Source of the DNA: Rhodomicrobium sp. Az07
GTDB lineage: Bacteria; Pseudomonadota; Alphaproteobacteria; Rhizobiales; Rhodomicrobiaceae
DNA: 64,000 bases
Direction of reading: 5' to 3'
Assembly: GCF_018619475.1 (NCBI RefSeq)
Contig: NZ_JAHFZG010000002.1
Coordinates: 124,001 to 188,000, forward strand
Under the pieces are notes generated by a model. That model did not search any database. It saw nothing but the letters and a program-made list of their open reading frames with translations, and had not been told where the DNA came from. The position numbers were made by a program, and so were the translations under genes. Below are positions 56,505-64,000 of the stretch, one piece after another. The stretch's first letter is position 1, and each line of letters begins with the position of its first letter.

Positions 56505-57316
56505 TGCGCTTCCCCCCGTTCTTTCGCGCGCGCATGAAACACGATGGCGGCGGCGTTCGAAACGTTGAGACTCTTGATCGGGCCGGGTGCGGCCAGCGCC
56601 GCGATCACGTCGCAGCCCTCGCGCACGAGCCGCCGCAGTCCCTTGTCCTCGGCGCCGAACACGAATGCCACGCGCGGCCCGCCCGCGAGCGCCGCATCGA
56701 AAGGCTGCGCCCCTTCGGAATCGAAGCCGATGCAGAAGAAATCGCGCTCCTTCAGCTTTTCCAGCACGCGCGACAGGTTCACCACCTCGATCACCGGCAC
56801 ATGCTCCAGCCCGCCGGACGCGGACTTCGCCAGCGTGGCGGTCAGCGGCGGCGAATGACGATCCTGCACGATCATCGCGCCGATGCCGAACGCCGCCGCC
56901 GAGCGGATCACCGCGCCGACATTGTGCGGGTCCGTAACCTGATCGAGGATGACCACCGTCGCGGGCGCATCGCCAAGCGCGTCGAGAAAATCGTCGAGGC
57001 CCGGCTGGGCGAGCGGTTCGACATGGAGCACAGCGCCCTGATGCACCGCGCCCGGTCCGGTCAGCCCGTCCAGGTCGGCGGGCAGCGCGAGCGTCACGGC
57101 GATCTTTCGCGCATCGATCAGCGGGCGCAGCCGGGCAGCGGCGTTCTCCGTCAGCCACGCATGAAGGATTCTCCGCTTCGGGTTGGCCAGCGCCGCTTCG
57201 ACAGAATGCAAGCCGTAGAGCGTTTCGCCCGCCGCGAGCCTCACAAACCCGCCTCTGGCAGGGGCGCGGGGCTGGCGCCGTGTCTCGTCGTGCCGTGGCG
57301 CTTTCGCGTTTTTCAT
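56501..57316 (-). CDS. rlmB: RlmB-like 23S rRNA (guanosine-2'-O)-methyltransferase
   Basis: 271 residues, SpoU/TrmH family. An N-terminal substrate-binding domain (LYGLHSVEAALANPKRRIL) is followed by the knotted SPOUT domain: VVILDQVTDPHNVGAVIRSA (motif 1), VAFVFGAEDKGLRRLVRE (motif 2) and IKSLNVSNAAAIVFH (motif 3). It methylates the 2'-OH of G2251 in 23S rRNA. The basic tail at the N-terminus probably helps RNA binding. It overlaps the nudix gene upstream and the arsC-like gene downstream by ATGA, giving one translationally coupled operon. Confidence 0.93.
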   Translation of the reverse strand: MKNAKAPRHDETRRQPRAPARGGFVRLAAGETLYGLHSVEAALANPKRRILHAWLTENAAARLRPLIDARKIAVTLALPADLDGLTGPGAVHQGAVLHVEPLAQPGLDDFLDALGDAPATVVILDQVTDPHNVGAVIRSAAAFGIGAMIVQDRHSPPLTATLAKSASGGLEHVPVIEVVNLSRVLEKLKERDFFCIGFDSEGAQPFDAALAGGPRVAFVFGAEDKGLRRLVREGCDVIAALAAPGPIKSLNVSNAAAIVFHARAKERGEAQ

Positions 57317-57885
57317 GATGCGGGTTTCTCCGGTGCATCCCCGCCCGCGAGGAGCGCTCTCAGTTTTCTGGCGGCGTTATTCAAGCCGACGTTCTCGAAG
57401 TCCGCGTCGATTGATACCCAGCGATACGCCCCGGCCTCGCTTTCATCGATGCAGATGTCGCCGCCGCAGGGCGCGAACAGGTATTGGAAGTCGTAATGCC
57501 AGTGCTCGTGCTGGTCGCGCTCCGGACGCGCGGGAATGATGTGCGCGTCGATGTTGAAAGGGACGCGGCCCGGAAACAGTGGCGACGGCGCGACGGTGAG
57601 GCCCGTCTCTTCCAGCACCTCCCGCCCTGCCGCATCGTGGATGGATGCGTCTTCGCTTTCGACATGGCCTCCAGGCTGCAAGAAGCGCTCAAGCTTCTTG
57701 TGAAAGATCAGCAGAAGGGCGCTGCCGTCAAACACGAGGCCGCTCGCCGTTACGTGGCCGGCGGCGTTGCTCCTGAGAATGTCGCCGGGGTGTCTCGCCA
57801 AGTAGTCTCGCACGGCGCCGATGTCTTCGCCGGGAAATAACCTTGCATATTCGGCCAGCGCGGCCGTCGCGTCGGCATGGAGCAT
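57313..57885 (-). CDS. NUDIX hydrolase
   Basis: 190 residues from the ATG at 57885 with GAGGGA 7 bases upstream; a GTG at 57900 overlapping the glnD stop is possible. The nudix box is GGHVESEDASIHDAAGREV followed by LEETGL, with one residue more than the classic spacing between the first Gly and REV, as seen in a subset of the family. The substrate is unknown; it may clear damaged nucleotides. It sits between glnD and rlmB with overlapping ends. Confidence 0.88.
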   Translation of the reverse strand: MLHADATAALAEYARLFPGEDIGAVRDYLARHPGDILRSNAAGHVTASGLVFDGSALLLIFHKKLERFLQPGGHVESEDASIHDAAGREVLEETGLTVAPSPLFPGRVPFNIDAHIIPARPERDQHEHWHYDFQYLFAPCGGDICIDESEAGAYRWVSIDADFENVGLNNAARKLRALLAGGDAPEKPAS

Positions 57886-57896
57886 GGCGTCTTCCC

Positions 57897-60650
57897 TCAC
57901 TCTTCGAGAAGGTCGCGAATTTGCGCGCGTATCCTGCTCTTGGTCTCCTCGTCCGTCACCTTCTGGTTCCCCGGCCCTGTCACGTAAAACACGTCCACCG
58001 CCTTTTCACCGAAGGTCGCGATATGCGCCGATGCGATGTCGAGGCCGAGTTCGTCGAAGCCCCGCGCGAGGTCGTAAAGCAGGCCCGGACGATCCAGCGC
58101 ATGCACCTCGATGACGGTCGTTTCCCGCGATGCGGTATTGTCGATCACGATGTCCGGCGGCACGGTGAACGCGTCGACCTTCGGCATCTTGCGGATCGAG
58201 CGAACCTTCGCCTCGTCAAGCACCCGCGCGCCAGAGACGACATCCGTGATCGAGCGCCCGATCTTCTCGCACTGCGAGATTTCCTCGTGGTCGTCGACGA
58301 ACTTCCGCTGGAACAGCAGCGTGTCGAGGGCCAGCCCGTCGCGCGTCGTCGCGATCTGGGCCGACGCGATGCTTGCACCGGAGGCCGCGCAGGCGCCCGC
58401 GCTTTGCATCAGAAGGCGCGGATGGTCGTCCGTGACGAAGGTCAGCTCCGGGATCGGACGGACGATGTCGCAACAGCGGACATCGTAGACGAGCGGCGCG
58501 GCTTCCGTCTCGAACCGGCGGATCAGGCTCGCATGCAGGATCTGCCGTTCGAGATCCGTGCGAACCCAGTAGTCGGGCTCGTGACGCTCTATGAAGCGGT
58601 CGACATCGGTTGCGGCCCAGTCGGACAGGGCCTCCCGGAGCCTCGACTTCGCGGCCGCGATGCGCGCCTGACGCGGCACGCGCGTATGGCCGCCCGCGAG
58701 AAGCGGCTCGGTATCGTAATAGAGCTGGCGCAGAAGCTGGCCCTTCCAGCCATTCCAGACGCCGGGGCCGACGGCGCGGATATCGGCGACGGTCAGCAGC
58801 AGCAAAAGCTTCAGCCGCTCCGGGCTCTGCACGAGATCGGCGAAGTTGCGGATAGTCTGCGGGTCGGAGATGTCGCGGCTCTGCGCCGTCTGGCTCATCA
58901 CGAGGTGATGCTGGACGAGCCAGGCAGCGGTTTCCGCTTCGGCCGCCGACAGGCCGAGGCGCAGCGCGAGCATCCGGGCCAATTGTGCGCCGACGATCGA
59001 ATGATCGCCCTCGACCGCCTTCGCCACGTCGTGCATGAGAAGCGCCACATAAAGCGCGTTGCGGTTCTGGATGTCGTTGATGATTTCGGTCGAGAGCGGA
59101 AGCTCCTTGCCGAATTCGCCATTTTCGATCCGCGAGAGGATGCCGATCGCCTGAAGAGTATGCTCGTCGACTGTGTAGTGGTGATACATGTTGAATTGCA
59201 TCATTGCCACGCAGCGGCCGAACTCGGGAATGAAGCGACCGAGCACGCCCGATTCGTTCATGTAGCGGAGCGAGGTTTCCGGCGCCTCACGCGAGGTGAG
59301 CAGATCGAGGAAAAGGCGATTCGCTTCACGGTTCCTGCGGAAGTCGTCGTCGATCAGCTTCAGCGACGCCCGGATGAGGCGCAGCGCCTCGGGGTGCATC
59401 AGCAGATTTTCCCGTTCGGCCTCGATGAAGAAGCGGATCAGGTTCAGCGGATCTTTTCTGAAAGCGTCCGGCTGCTTGACGTTCAGACGCCGGTTGTCGA
59501 GACGGAAATCGGTGGTCGCCGCGATCTTGGCCTGCGGGCTCCACGGCAGCGCGCCGACGAAGTCACTGAGCGTCGGCACGCTCTTCAATTGCCGCAGTTC
59601 GAGGCTGGAACAAACGGTTCGCGTGAGATCGCCGACGTCCTTGGCAATCAGGAAGTAGTGTTTCATGAACCGTTCGACGGCGAGCAGACCGCGGCGCTCG
59701 TGATAGCGGAGCCGCCGTGCCATGTCGGGCTGCACGTCGAAGGAAAGCCGCTCCTCCACCTTCCCCGTGAGAAAATGCAGGTGGCAGCGAACCGTCCAAA
59801 GGAAGGCTTCGCAGTGGTTGAAGGTAGCGACCTCGCTCTGCGTGAAGATCGCGTGTTCGGCCTTCTGGCCGTTGCGCGCCGGGTTGAGGTACACCGCTAG
59901 CCAGTGCAGCACGTTCAGATCGCGAAGCCCGCCCTTGCCTTCCTTGATGTTCGGCTCGACGCGATAGCGCGATTGGCCCGCCCGCTTCAGGCGCTCCTCG
60001 CGCTCGGCGAGCTTCGCCGCGATGAACTCCCGCTTCGTGCCGCTCACGACGCTGGCGACGAAGCGCGACCACATCTGATTGAAAAGCACCGCCTCGCCGT
60101 GAATGAGCCGCGCGTCGAGCAGGGCCGTGCGGATCGTCATGTCGGACTGCGCGGCTTTCAGCGTCTGGTCGACGTTACGCGTCGCGTGGCCGACCTTGTA
60201 GCCGAGATCCCAAAGGAAATAGAGCACGGATTCGACGATGCTTTCGCCCCAGGCCGTCTGCTTGTAGGGCAGCAGGAACAGCAGATCGACGTCCGATTTC
60301 GGAGCCATCAGCCCGCGACCGTAACCGCCGGTGGCGACAAGTGCCATGTGCTCCGCGGCGGACGGGTTCTGCGCGCGATAGAGGTAGCGTGTCGAGAAGT
60401 CGTAGATGAGCTTGATCAGCTCGTCCTGAAAAAGCGCGAGTGCAGCCGCACAGGCCCGCCCGTCGCCCGTGCGCATCAACAGCGCCTCGGCTTGCGTCTG
60501 CGCGGTCGCCTTCAACTCCTTCAGGCGGGATACCACGCGCGGCCGCATCTGCGCGGGATTGTCCGCGCTCTGCTTCCAATAGGATGAAAGCTCATCGCGC
60601 AAGGCGGCGGGATCGAAGAATGGCGGCGGGGCGATGTTGATCTGGTCCAT
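57897..60650 (-). CDS. glnD: Bifunctional uridylyltransferase / uridylyl-removing enzyme GlnD
   Basis: 917 residues. GlnD senses glutamine and adds or removes UMP on PII proteins, controlling nitrogen assimilation and, in diazotrophs, nitrogenase expression. Nucleotidyltransferase site: VATGGYGRGLMAPKSDVDLL at about residues 105-124 with two Asp. A GlnD-specific helical domain follows. The HD domain contains NALYVALLMHDVAKAVEGDH. Two ACT domains are at the C-terminus (LTFVTDDHPRLLMQSAGACA and TVIEVHALDRPGLLYDLARG). It is first of the operon glnD-nudix-rlmB-arsC-like. The presence of cowN in the window fits a nitrogen-fixing host. Confidence 0.96.
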   Translation of the reverse strand: MDQINIAPPPFFDPAALRDELSSYWKQSADNPAQMRPRVVSRLKELKATAQTQAEALLMRTGDGRACAAALALFQDELIKLIYDFSTRYLYRAQNPSAAEHMALVATGGYGRGLMAPKSDVDLLFLLPYKQTAWGESIVESVLYFLWDLGYKVGHATRNVDQTLKAAQSDMTIRTALLDARLIHGEAVLFNQMWSRFVASVVSGTKREFIAAKLAEREERLKRAGQSRYRVEPNIKEGKGGLRDLNVLHWLAVYLNPARNGQKAEHAIFTQSEVATFNHCEAFLWTVRCHLHFLTGKVEERLSFDVQPDMARRLRYHERRGLLAVERFMKHYFLIAKDVGDLTRTVCSSLELRQLKSVPTLSDFVGALPWSPQAKIAATTDFRLDNRRLNVKQPDAFRKDPLNLIRFFIEAERENLLMHPEALRLIRASLKLIDDDFRRNREANRLFLDLLTSREAPETSLRYMNESGVLGRFIPEFGRCVAMMQFNMYHHYTVDEHTLQAIGILSRIENGEFGKELPLSTEIINDIQNRNALYVALLMHDVAKAVEGDHSIVGAQLARMLALRLGLSAAEAETAAWLVQHHLVMSQTAQSRDISDPQTIRNFADLVQSPERLKLLLLLTVADIRAVGPGVWNGWKGQLLRQLYYDTEPLLAGGHTRVPRQARIAAAKSRLREALSDWAATDVDRFIERHEPDYWVRTDLERQILHASLIRRFETEAAPLVYDVRCCDIVRPIPELTFVTDDHPRLLMQSAGACAASGASIASAQIATTRDGLALDTLLFQRKFVDDHEEISQCEKIGRSITDVVSGARVLDEAKVRSIRKMPKVDAFTVPPDIVIDNTASRETTVIEVHALDRPGLLYDLARGFDELGLDIASAHIATFGEKAVDVFYVTGPGNQKVTDEETKSRIRAQIRDLLEE

Positions 60651-60759
60651 CGGAGCGACTTCACGTTTGCTCTCAGCTTATAACGGTTCGCCGCTCCGGC
60701 CTATGGTCGCGTTCGGGGAAGCGCATGAACGGCGGACGGAATAACCGTCCGCGACGAAG

Positions 60760-63700
60760 TTAAAACCCGACGCGCCGCAGGTCGAGCGTATGCGGGAAGC
60801 TCGGGTTCGGCCCCGGATTATGGGGCTGCGATGCGCCCGGCGTATGCCCGTAAAGCTCGAAGCGCGCGAGGCGACGCGTTTCGGCTTCGAGCGCATTGAC
60901 CGGGAAGGTTTCGTGCGCGCGGCCGCCCGGATGCGCGACGTGATAGCGGCAGCCGCCAACCGAGCGCCCGGCGTGGCTGTCGTACAGGTCGAACACAAGC
61001 GGCGTATGCGGCGCGATCGTCGGCTGGAGACAGCTTGAGGGCCACCACGCACGGAAGCGAACGCCGGCGACGGTCTCGCCATGCGTCCCCGTGGGCCTCA
61101 GCGGCACGGTCACGCCGTTGCAGAGCACCTGATAGCGGTTGCCGAGATTGCCCTTCACCTTCACCTGAAGGCGTTCGAGCGACGAATCCACATAGCGGAC
61201 GGTGCCGCCCGGCGCGCCTTCCTCTCCCAGCACGTGCCACGGCTCCAGCGCTTGCCGAAGCTCGATCTCGATTCCCTGATAATCCACGCCGCCGTAAAGC
61301 GGGAAGCGGAACTCGAAATGCGGCGCGAACCACTCGGCCTCGACCGGCAGCCCTGCGTCCTTCAGGTCCGCGATCACGTCCTTGAAGTCGGCCCAGACGA
61401 AATCCGGCAGCATGAAGCGGTCGTGCAGCTCCGTGCCCCACGGGATCAGCTTGCGCTTGTAGGGCTTCTCCCAGAACCACGCGATCAGCGCGCGAAGCAG
61501 AAGCTGCTGCGCGAGGCTCATCTGCGCATGCGGCGGCATTTCGAAGTTGCGGAACTCGACGAGGCCGAGGCGCCCCGTCGCCGAATCCGGCGAATAGAGC
61601 TTGTCGATGCAGATTTCCGCGCGGTGCGTGTTACCCGACGAGTCGATGAGCAAATTGCGGAAGACGCGGTCCACGAGCCATGACGGGATCCAGCCGTAAT
61701 CCTTGTCCGGGATCTGGCTGAGAGCGATTTCCATTTCGTAGAGCGAGTCGTTGCGCGCCTCATCGATGCGCGGCGCCTGGCTTGTCGGCCCGATGAACAG
61801 GCCCGAAAACAGATAGGACAGCGACGGGTGGTTCTGCCAGTAAGTGATGATGCTGGCGAGCAGATCCGGGCGGCGCAGGAAGGGGCTGTCGGCGGGCGTC
61901 TTCGCGCCCAGCACGATATGGTTGCCGCCGCCGGTGCCCGTGTGGCGGCCGTCGATCATGAACTTCTCGGTGCCGAGCCGCGCGAGCCGCGCTTCCTCAT
62001 ACAGGATTTCGGTGATGTTCACCGCCTCGTCCCAGTTCGAGGCAGGCTGAATGTTCACCTCGATGACGCCGGGATCGGGCGTGACCTTGATAACGTTGAG
62101 GCGTGGATCGTGCGGCGGATGATAGCCCTCGATGTGAACAGGCTGGCCGGTGATCTTCGCGGTTTCCTCGATGGCGGCGGCAAGGGCCGCGTAGTCCTCC
62201 GCATCGGCGAGCGGCGGCATGAACAGGCACAGATGCCCGTCGCGCGGCTCGATGGCGAGCGCGGTGCGGACACTGCCGAGAACTTCCGTGGGCACAAGCG
62301 GCACGTCCGGAGCAGGAGGCGTGAGCAGCGTTACCGCATCGCGTCTGCTGCGAAGAAGCACCTCGCGCGACGGCATGGAGGCGCGCGCCGCGAAGGGATC
62401 GGTCGGGATGACATGCGGATAGTTCGACGGCACGATGTAGGGCGTGGACGACAGCGGCAGGCGATAGCCCACCGGCGAATCGCCCGGCATGAGATAGAGC
62501 CGCCGACGCCGGAAGTTCCACTTTTCCGTCACCCATGTGCGGCCGCGCGCCTGACTGTGCCACACCTGAATCGGCATGACGTAGCCGGACGGCTTGTCGA
62601 GCCCGCGCTCGAACACGCGGATGACGCGGTCGCGCTCTTGCGGGTCTTCGAGCTTGTTGTCCTCGGGTTCGACGTTGATCGGCAGCTTCTGCTCGATGAG
62701 GAGAAAATGCGCCGGATCTTCATACGCCGGGACGGCAGCATCGACGGGAAGACCGAGTTGTTCCGCCAGCACTTCCACGAAGCGGCCCGCATCTTCCTGT
62801 GTCGCCGGCTTCAAGGGAATTTCGTGGTCGATATGCGCTTCGTTTTCCCAGAGAGGGTGGCCGTCGTCGCGCCAGTAAACGGAGAAAGACCAGCGCGGAA
62901 GCTGCTCGCCCGGATACCACTTGCCCTGCCCGTAATGGAGGAGGCCGCCGGGTGCGAAGCGGTCGCGCAGGCGACGGATCAGGTTTTCGGCATAGCGGCG
63001 CTTGGTCGGGCCGACGGCGTCGGTGTTCCACTCCGCGCCGTCGACGTCGTCGATGGAGACGAAGGTCGGCTCGCCGCCCATCGACAGGCGCACGTCGCCT
63101 TCATCGAGCCGCCGGTCGACCTCGTGCCCCGCGGCCGCGATGGCCTTCCACTGGTCATCCGAATAAGGCAGCGTCACACGCGGGCTTTCGTAGATGCGCT
63201 GCACCTGCATGTCGAAGCCGAACGTCACCTCCGCCTCGTCATGCTCGCCGGAAATGGGCGCGGCGCTTTGCGGCGAGGGCGTAGCGGCAAGCGGGATGTG
63301 GCCTTCGCCCGCGAACAGGCCGGATGTCGGATCGAGGCCGATCCAGCCCGCGCCGGGAAGATATACCTCCGCCCAGGCATGCAGGTCGGTGAAATCCACC
63401 TCGGTGCCGGACGGCCCGTCGAGCGACTTCTGATCCGCCTTCAACTGGATGAGGTAGCCAGACACGAAGCGCGCGGCGAGGCCAAATTGCCGCATGATGT
63501 GGACGAGCAGCCAACCCGAGTCGCGGCACGAGCCGGAGCGCTTTGCAAGCGTCTCCTCAGGCGTCTGAACGCCGGGCTCCATGCGTATCAGATAGGCAAT
63601 ATCCTTCTGGAGCTGCAAATTCAGCGCCCAGATGAAATCGAGGGATGTTCCCCCTTGGAACTTCACCCCGGCGACATAGTCCTTCAGAAGCGGCCCCGGC

Positions 63701-64000
63701 GCGCCCGCCTTGAGATAGGGCGCGAGTTCTTCCTTCAGCGCGGCGTCGTAGTCGAAGGGCCAGCTCTGCGCGGATTCCTCGACGAAGAAGTCGAAGGGGT
63801 TGATCGTGGCCATGTCCGCCACGAGATCCACCACCACCTTGAATTCGCGCGTCCTTTCAGGAAAGACGAGCCGCGCCAGATAGTTGCCGAACGGATCCTG
63901 CTGCCAGTTGATGAAGTGCTCTTCCGGCGTGATGCCGAGCGAGTAGGACAGGATCGGCGTGCGGCAGTGAGGCGCCGGGCGTAACCTCACGACCTGCGGG
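60760..64000 (-). CDS. Transglutaminase-like protein with DUF2126, 5' end outside the window
   Basis: At least 1080 codons, running off the right edge in the N-terminal domain; the reading enters with PQVVRLRPAPHCRTPI, so about 25 residues are missing. Order: bacterial transglutaminase-like N-terminal domain, transglutaminase core with Cys in KRSGSCRDSGWLLVHIMRQ, His in DFTDLHAWAEVYLPG and Asp in GWIGLDPTSGLFAG, then the long DUF2126 region to the end (LHYGQGKWYPGEQLPRWSFS, DGRHTGTGGGNHIVLGAKTP). This large fusion belongs to the conserved group with circularly permuted ATP-grasp and alpha-E proteins, which are 41 kb away here. It is probably a peptidase or amide-bond-forming enzyme. Confidence 0.93.
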   Translation of the reverse strand, partial: PQVVRLRPAPHCRTPILSYSLGITPEEHFINWQQDPFGNYLARLVFPERTREFKVVVDLVADMATINPFDFFVEESAQSWPFDYDAALKEELAPYLKAGAPGPLLKDYVAGVKFQGGTSLDFIWALNLQLQKDIAYLIRMEPGVQTPEETLAKRSGSCRDSGWLLVHIMRQFGLAARFVSGYLIQLKADQKSLDGPSGTEVDFTDLHAWAEVYLPGAGWIGLDPTSGLFAGEGHIPLAATPSPQSAAPISGEHDEAEVTFGFDMQVQRIYESPRVTLPYSDDQWKAIAAAGHEVDRRLDEGDVRLSMGGEPTFVSIDDVDGAEWNTDAVGPTKRRYAENLIRRLRDRFAPGGLLHYGQGKWYPGEQLPRWSFSVYWRDDGHPLWENEAHIDHEIPLKPATQEDAGRFVEVLAEQLGLPVDAAVPAYEDPAHFLLIEQKLPINVEPEDNKLEDPQERDRVIRVFERGLDKPSGYVMPIQVWHSQARGRTWVTEKWNFRRRRLYLMPGDSPVGYRLPLSSTPYIVPSNYPHVIPTDPFAARASMPSREVLLRSRRDAVTLLTPPAPDVPLVPTEVLGSVRTALAIEPRDGHLCLFMPPLADAEDYAALAAAIEETAKITGQPVHIEGYHPPHDPRLNVIKVTPDPGVIEVNIQPASNWDEAVNITEILYEEARLARLGTEKFMIDGRHTGTGGGNHIVLGAKTPADSPFLRRPDLLASIITYWQNHPSLSYLFSGLFIGPTSQAPRIDEARNDSLYEMEIALSQIPDKDYGWIPSWLVDRVFRNLLIDSSGNTHRAEICIDKLYSPDSATGRLGLVEFRNFEMPPHAQMSLAQQLLLRALIAWFWEKPYKRKLIPWGTELHDRFMLPDFVWADFKDVIADLKDAGLPVEAEWFAPHFEFRFPLYGGVDYQGIEIELRQALEPWHVLGEEGAPGGTVRYVDSSLERLQVKVKGNLGNRYQVLCNGVTVPLRPTGTHGETVAGVRFRAWWPSSCLQPTIAPHTPLVFDLYDSHAGRSVGGCRYHVAHPGGRAHETFPVNALEAETRRLARFELYGHTPGASQPHNPGPNPSFPHTLDLRRVGF

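Noticed and set aside
61828-63984. Open frame of about 700 codons antisense to the transglutaminase
   Set aside because: Same shadow effect: Arg- and Val-rich, no motif, while the opposite strand encodes the conserved transglutaminase-DUF2126 protein.

Overview
The window is high-GC alphaproteobacterial DNA with dense coding on both strands. Several markers point to a phototrophic or facultatively autotrophic, nitrogen-fixing member of the Hyphomicrobiales; Rhodomicrobium is my best guess, inferred from gene content only. The markers are a complete red-type (form IC) cbb operon with its own CbbR, the CO-tolerance nitrogenase accessory protein CowN, the rhodoquinone enzyme RquA, a SAM-II riboswitch, an LdtR/L,D-transpeptidase pair and GlnD.

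Layout. 1-3 kb: 5' part of pnp, then a lower-GC orphan methyltransferase. 3-12 kb: Calvin-cycle operon reading leftwards, fbp-prk-tkt-cbbL-cbbS-cbbX-rpe, with cbbR divergent and a 26-bp dyad between them. Three related GC hairpins flank cbbL and cbbS. 12-17 kb: an Ada-C-like DNA methyltransferase, a CobC-like protein without its PLP lysine, then an ArsR-methyltransferase regulator, metF and a stand-alone homocysteine-methyltransferase domain of MetH behind an 18-bp palindromic operator. 17-19.4 kb: circularly permuted ATP-grasp and alpha-E proteins, whose usual transglutaminase partner is at the far end (60.8-64 kb). 19.5-29 kb: rhomboid protease, Rieske protein, 2Fe-2S ferredoxin, PCuAC copper chaperone, malic enzyme, DUF5996, L,D-transpeptidase and LdtR.

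29.4-38.5 kb: tRNA-Glu(CTC), SAM-II riboswitch and metZ, then envelope genes (PRC-barrel protein, small membrane protein, alpha/beta hydrolase lipoprotein, BcsS-like protein, AsmA) and acetoacetate-CoA ligase. 38.5-41.2 kb: an AT-rich PIN-nuclease module with an unrecognised small partner, divergent from mraZ-rsmH. The gap between them holds two arrays of MraZ boxes, one on each strand. The rest of the dcw cluster does not follow rsmH. 41.4-48 kb: HWE/HisKA_2-type kinase, rquA, mutS, an MFS transporter and cowN. 48-57 kb: DNA glycosylase, SDR, N-formylglutamate amidohydrolase, an inverted pair of palindromic elements, an ABC-F ATPase, a PstS-OmpA fusion and an IS630 remnant. 56-60.7 kb: tight operon glnD-nudix-rlmB-arsC-like.

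Methionine and SAM supply shows two layers of control in one window: a transcriptional operator at the ArsR-MT/metF operon and a riboswitch at metZ. The least explained items are the PIN module beside the MraZ-box array, the palindrome pair with compensated arms, the hairpins around the RuBisCO cistrons and the lysine-less CobC homologue.
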